Below, one piece after another: positions 10,679 to 21,935 of a stretch of 64,000 nucleotides of DNA. Source of the stretch: Camellia lanceoleosa (Eukaryota; Streptophyta; Magnoliopsida; Ericales; Theaceae); contig CM045761.1 of the NCBI GenBank assembly GCA_025200525.1, positions 44,896,190-44,960,189 of the forward strand, in the 5' to 3' direction. The notes under the pieces were generated by a model. The model ran no database searches and had not been told where the DNA came from. It saw only the letters and a list, made by a program, of their open reading frames with translations. Position 1 is the stretch's first letter, and each line of letters opens with the position of its first letter. The translations under genes and the position numbers were made by a program.

Positions 10679-12021
10679 GCCCTACTTGAGGGGTGTCAGT
10701 GTCAGCATGTCATTTTACCACATGCTTTCTTTTTTTATTTTATGGTGACATTGAATTCCTTTTTCGCAATATACAAACTACCGTCTTTTAATTTGTTTAA
10801 TTTCATGTATTCAAATTATGTGCTTTTTATCTTTATTTGGACATGTTAGGTGACTTTTTTCTTGAAGAAAATTTTTATTTTTTGATCTTAAATTTGTTAA
10901 GTAAACAAGAAAATGAAAGAGAAGTGAAATTATTGGTTACAATATTCATTTAAATATGGGTAACCAAAGAAGAAAGTATAATTAAATGTCCATTTGCATT
11001 TCATTCTTCTAACTCAACAAATTAAATTAGTAAATTTAGCTTCCTTCCTTTATTTATTTTTTTCTATGTCCCTTTTTTTCTTCTTCTGTTTTTTGGTTCA
11101 CAAATCTAATATCTAAATATAGTGTTAAAAGTCTCATGCATTGGTTGATGAAAATTTATCACTATGTTTTATTCATTGATTCTAAAATCACAACTCTTCA
11201 ATTAATATAAAACGGTGGAAAAAAATAATACATAGAAGTCGTATTATAAATATAAATGTTATATGTTATTGATTTTTTACGGTTATGTGGATATTCATAA
11301 TTGGTCCTTTGCTTAAAAATAATCACTAAAAAAATAATAAAAACAAGTAATATATTATCATGTGCCTCAATGTTAAAAAATGATTTTAAAAAATGTGATA
11401 TATAAATAGTGTATGCCCTTTACCTCATGTTATCATTCTCTTCATATATTTGAATATTTCTAGTTGGAGTAAATTTGTAACTAATTAAAGAAAAGGATAC
11501 CAAATGATTTTTTTGTTAACAGAAGTGTGAGATGTGAATAAATGATTTTTATTAGGAGAATAAATTACTTTTCATCTCAATTTCCAAATTTAATTGTTAA
11601 GATATAAGAAATAAAGTACATGGAATGTAGATTAAACTATTCACGAAGCAATAGACAAGAGGAATCCTCTCAATTATGAATTAGTTGTTTTTGAATCTTG
11701 AATTTGGGAAGGAATGTTTGAAGAAATTGAAAAAGAAAAAAAAAAAATGTGATATATAATTTTTCATATATTTTTATTTTTATTAAATTTTTTATATTTT
11801 AATTATTTTTTAGCTTTGTAGATCCACTTAATATAATGCACATAAAATGTAACATATTTGTGAAGACATTTTAAAAAAAAAAAAAACACTAAATACAAAA
11901 AAAAAAAGTATATTTTAGTAATTTTTTGTTCTAGTACTTTTTTTTGAAAGATTTCTTCATACTTTTTTTAATTTTTAAGTATATCTACATTAGATATATA
12001 TATATATATATCTAAAAAATA
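10679..12021. other. AT-rich spacer
   Basis: No supported gene. The first 180 bases resemble the sequence left of the Copia element (5690-5803), suggesting a local duplication at the insertion site. A (TA)n run lies at about 11995-12012 and several A-runs precede it. Confidence 0.6.
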
Positions 12022-12232
12022 ATAAACAATTGATTGAAATATGAAAAAAAAAAAATCACTAAATATATCCCAAAAAAAATTTAAAGGGATATTTATTAAT
12101 AAATCTCATCTCACAAACAAGTACTCCAATGGTCCCAAGTTTTTTCTATTAATCTATTAAAGTCCTATTAGTAGAGAGTTCTTTCCGTATAGTCCTATTT
12201 TTTATTTTGGCAGTGTTTTGGTGGACAGCTAT
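12022..12232. repeat. Flank duplication, copy 1
   Basis: About 210 bases of pre-insertion flank (ataaacaattgattg... to ...gacagctat) that recur nearly unchanged at 19242-19453. It ends in the gctat target duplication of the Tekay element. Confidence 0.9.
12228..12232. other. Target site duplication of Tekay element, left (gctat)
   Basis: gctat precedes the TGTCACGACCC end of the first LTR; it is matched at 29171-29175 beyond the last LTR and also at 19449-19453. Confidence 0.88.
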
Positions 12233-14677
12233 TGTCACGACCCAAACTCGCCCCTATGGGTTTAGTATCAGAATCGCCAAGAATCCGAGATTACCGAAGG
12301 CCTCTTGAACAATATCTGATAAAAGCAGAGTCTGAGGGCATGGAAGCCAATACAGTAAATAAACTATGTCCAATGAGCTGTGACAGTCTGTATGCCAAAA
12401 GATTTTTCATACATATATATATTCACAGTGCAGAACAGTACATGCATCATTTACAACATACCGTGCAGGGACTTAACCCCAATTAGACAGTACAGTAACG
12501 GTCTATACAACATTACAAAAACAGTCCAAGACAGATGAGGAAATAAAAACACCCCTAAGCCAAAGCTTGGCAGGCTCGGAACCTCGCAGTGAGGCACGGT
12601 GGTTGGCTTGACAAAACTGGAGTTTACCCCCGACGCTCCTAGCTGCGGTCTGGTACCTGTACACCTACATATATATATAAGCAGTGAGCTAAAACCCAGT
12701 GAATAACACAATGCGTAAAGAGGTTTAGAATGAATGTCCTTACAGTAATGAAAACAGTTCGTTTAAACAGTATTCCAGTCTTTCAGCCAATCAGTCATAT
12801 GTGGTACATCTATTAGCATAACAAGATGCGATGGTGAGGTCTTAAAGACCGAACAATAATGATGGCCATCGATCGATGTGATAGTGGTTCCACGAGGAAC
12901 CGAGAGATCTCTGTGATAACGATGCTGATGAGGTGCTAAGGATGCCACAGTACAGTTTAGAAGTTAGGACATACATTCAGTCAATAAACAGTAAACAATT
13001 CAGAAAACAGTACAGTTTAGTACTCAGAAGATAATCATTTTGAACATATCTTTACACAATTATTACTCACAGAGTTCTGGGTTACAGTAGGCTAGAGCGT
13101 CCTCCTAGAATGCCAACCCTATACAGTTAACAGATTGAACACACTCTAAGTTTCAAAGTTGGGAAAGATAATAACTTAATCCCTAAATTTGCCTTGGTGT
13201 GTTCTACATCTATATCCTCTTAAAGATGCCTTAAATATGCCATAGGAATGCCTAGGATGGAAAGAGGATGCAAAGATGCACTTTTGAACCCTTAACAAAA
13301 TTTGCTGAAAACATGGGTCTCGCTCAAGCGAGGATTCCTTCGCTCGAGCGGACATGTAGACAAAGGTGCTCCGCTCGAGCGTGAACTCCATCGCTCGAGT
13401 GGATCTTCTGATAAAAATCTTTGGATGCTCAGCTTTTACGCCCGATGCTCGCTCGATGCTCGCCGGCGTAAGACCTAACTCTTCTCGGCGTAAGTACCTT
13501 CGCTCGGCGTGCGCTCTTGGCACCAAAATCTTTGAGAGCTTGAAATTTACGCTCGAGCCACCATTCGCTCGCTTAAGCGTAGCTCGGAAGAAACGGTGGT
13601 CGCTCGAGCGTAGAAGCCAAATTCTGAAATTTCCAAATTTGCCTCCCAAGCTCAAACCAAGCATTCTTAAGCTCAAAACTCGACCTCTTGGGCCCAAATT
13701 CTGGAAAACATAAGTAAACTCATAGGATAACAAGTTTCAAAGCTCAATTTGTGCATTTAAAGCCCAAGGGTGAATCAATTAAAACCAATTTTCAAACCCA
13801 TTTCTCATGAACTTGCATAAACATGCTACAAGGTGACATGCATGAGATTAAATCAAATCAAAGCTTCCAAAACATGCTCTATGGAGCTCATTCTTTCCAA
13901 AACAAGTTGAAAACATGGACCATTGCAAATTCATGAACATGCATGTAACCTTTAGCCATGAAATCAACTCAAAATTCAACATTTCAACCATGCATGCATG
14001 AATTAAGCTATAATTCAACATTACAAGCCATAGATTGGCTCTAGACTTCAACATAGCTCTAAACCATGCAAGAACTAAACTCAAAAGATATATAAGAGGG
14101 CAATGAACCTACCTCAAGTCTTGTATTCAAGGTCTAGGAGCTCAATTTTGGGAATACTCTCTCCAATTCCTTCAATTCCCAACCCAACTCTTATGAACTC
14201 AAGATGATACACTCACTCATCACACTCTCTCCCTCTTGGATGGAAAAAAAAAAGGGAAATGTGGCTGATCAAATGTTTTAAAATGCAAGGCTAAGGCTCA
14301 AGTTTGTTTGGTGTAATGGCCCACTAAGGGCTAGTTTGGTAATTAAGGCCAACTTTGCATTTTATCAATATTTAATCTAATTTAATCATACCGAATCACA
14401 TTTTAATTAAATATACTATAAAATCACAAAAATTTTACTGATCATGGAACATCAATTAATTTTGGATTCGGCCGCCGATAAGGCCTTCAATTAACAGTTT
14501 AAATATAGAAATTGAACAGATAATCATACAGTCAAACAGATAGAAATGCAAATTAACATATATATATTCAATCAATTCAGTTCCAGTTTTCAGTCAGTCA
14601 ATTCAGTATTTTATCCAGCTCAATTACCAGTCATAATCAGTTCAGTTCAACGGTAATCAGTGGTGAGGGTTATTACA
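12233..14677 (-). repeat. Tekay LTR A (2445 bp)
   Basis: Begins TGTCACGACCC and ends TTATTACA. It is the most divergent of the three LTRs, with differences concentrated in cagt-rich and ctcgag-rich segments. Confidence 0.88.
13318..13612. repeat. CGCTCGAGCG palindrome cluster in LTR A
   Basis: Short GC-rich palindromic units (cgctcgagcg, cgctcaagcg) recur at irregular spacing of about 20-50 bases. Several units here read ctcggcg where LTRs B and C read ctcgagcg. Confidence 0.75.
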
Positions 14678-14690
14678 GTCTCCCCTCCTT
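14678..14690 (-). other. Polypurine tract of Tekay unit 1
   Basis: On the minus strand AAGGAGGGGAGAC abuts the LTR terminus TGTAATAACC. Confidence 0.75.
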
Positions 14691-14699
14691 AAAAAGAGT

Positions 14700-17600
14700 T
14701 TAGTCCTCTAAACTCGAGTTACCTTCATTCTGGAAGAAAACAGGATCCAGTGGGAACAAATCAGAATATCTTTTAGCCATGTCATCTTCCCTTTCCCAAG
14801 TGGCATACACGCCACCATGGTTTTGCCAGTCAACCTTCACTAACGGGATTTCCTTGTTCCTCAATTTCTTGATCCGTCGGTTTACAATCTGTATAGGCCG
14901 CTCCTCGTAAGTGTAGTCATCACTCAACACTATCCGAGTAGGCTCAATCACATGGAAAGGATCCCGGAGATAATCTCTCAACATCGAAATGTGAAAGACG
15001 TTATGCATATGCTCCATTTCAGGAGGAAGTGCAACTTTATACGCCATCGGATTGATTTTCTCAAAAATCTCATACGGTCTGACATACCTCGGTGCTAACT
15101 TGCCTTTGACTCCAAAACGAGTCTGGCCTTTCATTGGTGTCACTTTCACAAAAATGTGATCACCCATTTCATATTCTCTATCTCGCCTTCTGACATCTGC
15201 ATAACTTTTCTGTCTACTCTGTGCAGTTTTCAGTCTCTGTTGTATCAGTTTCACTTTCTCAGTCGTTTCATAAACAATCTCGGGCCCAAGCAAAGGCCCA
15301 TCTCCAACTTCTGCCCAGCAAATCGGAGATCTACATTTCCTGCCATACAATGCCTCGAAAGGCGCCATACCAATACTTGAATGATAACTGTTATTGTAGG
15401 CGAATTCAGCTAAGGGTAAGTGGCTTTCCCAGTTTCCCTGAAAATCAAGGACACACATTCTCAATAAATCCTCCAGAGTTTGGATGGTCCTTTCTGACTG
15501 TCCATCTGTCTGAGGATGATAGGCACTACTCAGCCTCAATTCAGTACCCAATGCAATCTGTAGGCTCTGCCAAAACCTCGATGTAAACTTCGAATCCTTG
15601 TCAGAAACAATTGATACAGGCACTCCATGCAGTCTAACAATTTCATCAATATAAATAACAGCCAACTTGTCGGCATTATAAATTGTCTTGACAGGTAAGA
15701 AGTGAGCAGATTTGGTCAGTCTATCAACAATGACCCAAATTGAATCCATACCTTTATTGGAGCGAGGCAATCCAACGATGAAATCCATCGTGATATGCTC
15801 CCATTTCCACTTCGGTATTGGTAAGGGCTGCAATAAGCCTGCGAGTCGTTGATGTTCAGCTTTAACTTGTTGGCAATGAAGACATTTTGATACAAAATCA
15901 GCAATTTCTTTCTTCATTCCCGGCCACTAGAAATTCAATTTCAAATCCTGATACATTGTCGTATTTTCCAGATGGATAGAAAATTTTGAGTTGTGGCCCT
16001 CTTGCAGAACTCTTCTTTTCAATTCAGAATCATTCGGTACACACAGTCTTTCTTGAAACTTTAGTACATCATTTTCAAATTTGAATCCCGGTCTCGGTTT
16101 AGATTCTCTTTCTTCGATGATCTTCCTCAAGAAGTCATCATGTTGCTGTTTCTCCTTAATCTCTTCAATCAAAGCCGGTTGAGCAGAAATAGCAGCTAAG
16201 GTTCCACCTTGTTCTTTCAAAACAATTTCAATTCCAGATTTTTCAAGGTCACCAAGCAACTCTCTCTGCCCGGTAAGCAAACAAGCTAGGTTCCCAATCG
16301 ATTTTCGACTCAAAGCATCGGCAACGGTGTTGGCTTTTCCCGGATGATACGATATCTGTAGGTCATAGTCTTTAATCAATTCTAGTCATCTCCGCTGTCT
16401 CATATTCAGTTCCTTCTGGGTGAAGAAATATTTCAAACTTTTGTGGTCAGTGTATACTTCACATGTTGCCCCATACAGATAGTGACGCCAGATTTTCAAT
16501 GCAAATACCACTGCAGCAAGTTCCAGATCATGGGTTGGGTAGTTCTTTTCATGAGGCCTCAATTGTCGGGAAGCATATGAATTACTCTCCCATTCTGCAT
16601 TAAAACACATCCCAAACCCTTATGAGAAGCATCACTAAATACAGTATAACCATCCGTACCTGAAGGTAGGGTAAAAACCGATGCAGTCACAAGTCGAGTT
16701 TTCAACTCTTGGAATGCTGTTTCCCTTTGGTCAGTCCAGTCAAATGATATCCCCTTCTGTGTCAGTTGAGTCAATGGTAAGGCAATTTTGGAGAAATCTT
16801 TGACAAATCTTCTGTAATATCCAGCCAATCCCAAAAAGCTTCGGACTTCTGTTACATTTGTTGGTCTAGGCCAGTTCACTACAGCTTCAATTTTCTGTAG
16901 ATCAACTGAAATCCCATCTTTGCTAATAACATGTCCCAAAAACATAACATGGTCATGCCAAAATTCACATTTAGACAGTTTAGCATAAAGTTTCTATTCT
17001 CTTAAGGTCTGTAGGGCAAGTCTCAGATGATGTTCATGTTCTTCTCTAGTCTTAGAATAAATCAGGATGTCATCAATGAATACAACAATAAAGTCATCAA
17101 GGTACGATTTAAAGATTCTATTCATGAGGTCCATAAATGCTGCTGGTGCGTTGGTAACTACAAAAGGCATAACTAAAAATTCGTAATGTCAATACCTTGT
17201 TCTAAAAGCAGTCTTATCAATGTCTTCGGGTTTAACCTTCAACTGAAGATATCCGGATCTGAGGTCAATCTTAGAAAACACTTGAGCACCCTGTAACTGA
17301 TCAAATAAGTCATCAATGCGAGGTAATGGGTATTTATTTTTCACAGTTACCTTATTCAGTTCACGATAATCAATACACAGCCTTAGTAAGCCGTCTTTCT
17401 TTTTCACAAACAAAACCGGTGCGCCCCACGGTGATGTACTAGGCCTGATGAACCTTTTGTCTAACAGTTCTTGTAGTTGTACCTTCAATTCCTTCAGTTC
17501 AGTTGGAGCCATTCTGTAAGGAGCTTTAGATACTGGCTGTGTTCTTGGAATCACATCAACGGTGAATTCAATTTCCCTGTCAATCAAACCCCCTGGCAGA

Positions 17601-19235
17601 TTCTCTGGAAAAACATCTGGGAACTCTCTGACTATGGGAATGCTATTCACATTAGCACTATCATCAGTAGATGCAGTCAAAACAGAACACAGATATCCCT
17701 TACATCCCTTCCTAATCAATTTAACAGCTTTTATAGAAGAAATCAAATACGGAGGAGGTACTGCTCCTACCCCATTAAACACGAATTCAGGTAAACCAGG
17801 TGGACGGAAAACAACTTGTTTTGTCACACAGCCAATAGTAGCATGATATTTTTGCAACCAGTCCATCCCCAATATTACATCAAAATGATCAATGTTCACT
17901 GGCAGTAAATCAATAAACAGATGCATGTCCCCAACAATAATCTCACAAGCAGGATACATATATGTACATGTCATGGATCCCCCAACAGGTGAGGATACAG
18001 CTAACAGATAGTTCATGGGTTCTAAGGGTCTATTCAATTTTCGCGAAAAAGCATGCGATACATAAGAATGTGTAGACCCCGAATCAATCAGTACATATGC
18101 ATTTTGAGCACAAATAGAAAGGATACCTGACACTACGGTCTCGGTATTTTGTACGTCTCCCAGTACTATGGTGAACACACGACCCTGCCTCATAGGCTCT
18201 TTCTCGGTAGCTCTGGGGTTCGGTTTTGGTGCCACTGTTGATGCTGCGGCGCTGCCTGCAGCTTTACTATGGCTCGGAGCAGTGGAGGGGCAATCTTTCA
18301 CCATGTGGCCCACCTTGCCACACTTGTAACAAGTACCAGAGATTTTATAACAAACTCCTTTATGATTCTTACCACATTCGGAGCAGGGCGGTATGGAACC
18401 ACTCCTTGGTCAGCTAGTTAGACCTCGTATTCTGTTTCTTGTTCAATTGATTGTGCTTGCCTTTCTTGAATTTGAAATTCTGTCTTTTACCACGCCATTC
18501 AGACGCTGGTGTTTCAAATTGTTTCACAGCTTCGATGTTTGACTCGGCTATCAATGCTCGGTCAAGAACACCCACATAGGTTGGTAACTTTAAAACATTT
18601 ATTCTGTCCAGTATTGCAACATTCAGGCCGCCTTCAAACCTTCTGGCCTTCTTGTAATCGGTATCCACCATGTGTGGTGCATATCTAGCAAGCCCAGTAA
18701 AATTTGTTTCATATTCGGCAACAGACATTGTGCCTTGTTTTAACTGTTCAAACTCAGTGACCTTCCTGTCTCTGACACACTGAGGAAAGTACTTTTCAAA
18801 GAAGGCTACTTTGAATTGTGCACAACTCATAGCAGTATTGTCATCACGAGTAAGCATCCACCACCTTCTTGCCTCTTCTTGCAAAGTGAAAGTGGCCAAC
18901 AGTACCTTATGTGCCTCCGAGCACGGAAACACCTCAAACAGTTTTTTAGTCTCCAGAACCCATGCTTCAGCCTTTAATGGTTCAAGGCCTCCCTGAAAGG
19001 ATGGCGGTTTCAGTTTGCTGAACTTCTGAGTGAGAGCAATTATATCCCCATCATTCACATTGTCATTCTGTTCCGGCTGTGCCGGAGGAGGAGGAGGAAG
19101 AGGAGGAGGTGGGGGCTATTGGTTCTGTTGTTGGTCCAGTCTAGCAATTATCAGTTCCATCATTCTTTCCATTCTGGCCATTCTGGCCTCAGTTGATGAG
19201 GATTCAGATTCACTTGCAGTGTTTGCATTATCCAT
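14700..19235 (-). pseudogene. Tekay gag-pol polyprotein, unit 1 (heavily broken)
   Basis: From the ATG at 19235 to the stop at 14700 this is the same polyprotein as 21936-26465: gag, protease (DSGSTHSY), RT, RNase H, integrase and chromodomain-like tail ([15 protein letters not shown]). Breaks seen are a Gln-to-stop in the gag proline run near 19117, a frame change near 18400 at a small rearrangement, and a Gly-to-stop at 17189-17191. There is also a TAG at 16994-16996, a 1-base deletion near 16570, and Trp-to-stop at 16386-16388 and 15927-15929. The TAG at 16994 is shared with unit 2, the others are private. The 5' leader and primer binding site are absent: 6 bases past the gag ATG the sequence switches to duplicated flank. 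Not functional. Confidence 0.9.
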
Positions 19236-19241
19236 TTCACC

Positions 19242-19453
19242 ATAAACAATTGATTGAAATATGAAAAAAAAAAAAATCACTAAATATATCCCAAAAAAAA
19301 TTTAAAGGGATATTTATTAATAAATTTCATCTCACAAAGAAGTACTCCAATGGTCCCAAGTTTTTTCTATTAATCTATTAAAGTCCTATTAGTAGAGAGT
19401 TCTTTCCGTATAGTCCTATTTTTTATTTTGGCAGTGTTTTGGTGGACAGCTAT
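19242..19453. repeat. Flank duplication, copy 2
   Basis: Near-identical to 12022-12232. The join to element leader falls in a short shared stretch (ataaacaatt here, ataagcagtt in the intact leader at 26472-26481), so the junction shows microhomology. Confidence 0.9.
19449..19453. other. Copied target duplication sequence (gctat)
   Basis: Same gctat preceding LTR B, carried along with the duplicated flank. Confidence 0.8.
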
Positions 19454-21913
19454 TGTCACGACCCAAACCCGCCCCTATGGGTTTAGTACCGTAACCGGCC
19501 AGTAATCCGAGATTACCGAAGGCCTACTGAACAGTAATACAGTAAAACAGAGTACAAGGGCATGACGGATGCCAATACAGTAAATAAACTATGTCCAATG
19601 AGCTGTGACAGTCTGTATGCCAAAAGATTTTTCATACATATATATATTCACAATGCAGAACAGTACATGCATCATTTATAACATACCGTGTAGGGACTTA
19701 ACCCCCATTAGACAGTACAGTAACGGTCTATACAACATTACAAAAACAGTCCAAGACAGACGAGGAAATAAAAACACCCCTAAGCCAAAGCTTGGCAGGC
19801 TCGGAACCTCGCAGTGAGGCACGGTGGTTGGCTTGACAAAACTGGAGTTTACCCCCGACGCTCCTAACTGCGGTCTGGTGCCTATATACCTACATATATA
19901 TATGAGCAGTGAGCTAAAGCCCAGTGAATAACACAATGCGTAAAGAGGTTTAGAATGAATGTCCTTACAGTAATGAAAACAGTTCATTTAAACAGTATTC
20001 CAGTCTTTCAGCCAATCAGTCATATGTGGTACATCTATTAGCATAACAGTACAGTAAGCAGTAGGTCTTAAAGACCGAACAGTAATGATGGTCATCAGTC
20101 AGTAAACAATAGTGGTTCCACGAGGGAACCGACAGAGATTTCTGTAACAGTAACAGTAAACAGTAGGTGTTAGGGATGCCACAGTATAGTTTAGAAGTTA
20201 GGACATACATTCATTCAATAAACAGTAAACAATTCAGAAAACAGTACAGTTCAGTATTCAGAAGATAATCATTTTGAACATATCTTTACACAATTGTTAC
20301 TCACAGAGTTCTGGGTTACAGTAGGCTAAAGCGTCCTCCTGGAATGCCAACCCTATACAGTTAACAGATTGAACACACTCTAAGTTTCAAAGTTGGAAAA
20401 GATAATAACTTAATCCCTAAATTTGCCTTGGTGTGTTCTATATCTATATCCTCTTAAAGATGTCTTAAATATGCCCTAGGAATGCCTAGGATGGAAAGAG
20501 GATGCAAAGATGCACTTTTGAACCCTTAACAAAATTTGCTGAAAACAAGGGTCTCGCTGAGCGAGGATTCCTTCGCTCGAGCGGACATGCAGACAAAGGT
20601 GCTCCGCTCGAGCGTGAACTCCATCGCTCGAGTGGACTGTGTGCTACAATAAAAATGCTGGATGCTCAGATTTTACGCCCGATGCTCGCTCGATGCTCGC
20701 TCGAGCGTAAGACACAGCTCTTCGCTCGAGCGTAAGTACCTTCGCTCGAGCGTACGCCTGCGCGCACCAAAATGCTGAGAGCTTGAAATTTATGCTCGAG
20801 CCACCATTCTCTCGCTCGAGTGTAGCTCGGAAGAAACGGTGGTCGCTCGACCGTAGAAGCCAAATTCTGGAATTTCCAGATTTGCCTTCCAAGCTCAAAC
20901 CAAGCATTCTTAAGCTCAAAACTCGACCTCTTGGGCCCAAATTCTGGAAAACATAAGTAAACTCATAGGATAACAAGTTTCAAAGCTCAATTTGTGCATT
21001 TAAAGCCCAAGGGTGAATCAATTAAAACCAATTTTCAAACCCATTTCTCATGAACTTGCATGAACATGCTACAAGGTGACATGCATGAGATTAAATCAAA
21101 TCAAAGCTTCCAAAACATGCTCTATGGAGCTCATTCTTTCCAAAACAAGTTGAAAACATGGACCATTGCAAATTCATGAACATGCATGTAACCTTTAGCC
21201 ATGAAATCAACTCAAAATTCAACATTTCAACCATGCATGCATGAATTAAGCTATAATTCAACATTACAAGCCATAGATTGGCTCTAGACTTCAACTTAGC
21301 TCTAAACCATGCAAGAACTAAGCTCAAAACATATATAAGAGGGCAATGAACCTACCTCAAGTCTTGTATTCAAGGTCTAGGAGCTCAATTTTGGAATACT
21401 CTCTCCAATTCCTTCAATTCCCAACCCAACTCTTATGAACTCAAGATGATACACTCACTCATCACACTCTCTCCCTCTTGGACGGCCAAAACAAGGGAAA
21501 TGTGGCTAATCAAATGTTTTAAAATGCAAGGCTAAGGCTCAAATATGTTTGGTGTAATGGCCCACTAAGGGCTAGTTTGGTAATTAAGGCTAACTTTGCA
21601 TTTTATCAATATTTAATCTAATTTAATCATACCAAATCACATTTTAATTAAATATACTATAAAATCACATAAATTCTACTGATCATGGAACAACAATTAA
21701 TTTTGGATTCGGCCGCCGATAAGGCCTTCAATTAACAGTTTAAACATAGAAATTGAACAGATAATCATACAGTCAAACAGATAGAAATGCAAATTAACAT
21801 ATATATATTCAATCAATTGGTTCGATTTTGATCGGTCAATTCAAGATTTTATCGGCTCAATTACCGGTCATAATCGATTCGATTCAACGATGTCAGTGGT
21901 GAGGGTTATTACA
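19454..21913 (-). repeat. Tekay LTR B (2460 bp)
   Basis: Same ends as LTR A. Outside the last 100 bases it is closer to LTR C than to LTR A by eye. Near its right end, cag triplets of LTR A are replaced by cga or cgg. Confidence 0.88.
20551..20856. repeat. CGCTCGAGCG palindrome cluster in LTR B
   Basis: About nine copies or near-copies of cgctcgagcg, several followed by taag or tag, in an otherwise AT-rich LTR. Confidence 0.8.
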
Positions 21914-21926
21914 GTCTCCCCTCCTT
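21914..21926 (-). other. Polypurine tract of Tekay unit 2
   Basis: Same AAGGAGGGGAGAC (minus strand) next to the end of LTR B as in unit 1. Confidence 0.75.
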
Positions 21927-21935
21927 AAAAAGAGT

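Noticed and set aside
13176..13733. Minus-strand frame of 185 codons in Tekay LTR A rich in Arg, Ser and Glu
   Set aside because: It arises from the CGCTCGAGCG palindromes; LTRs B and C break it into other frames.
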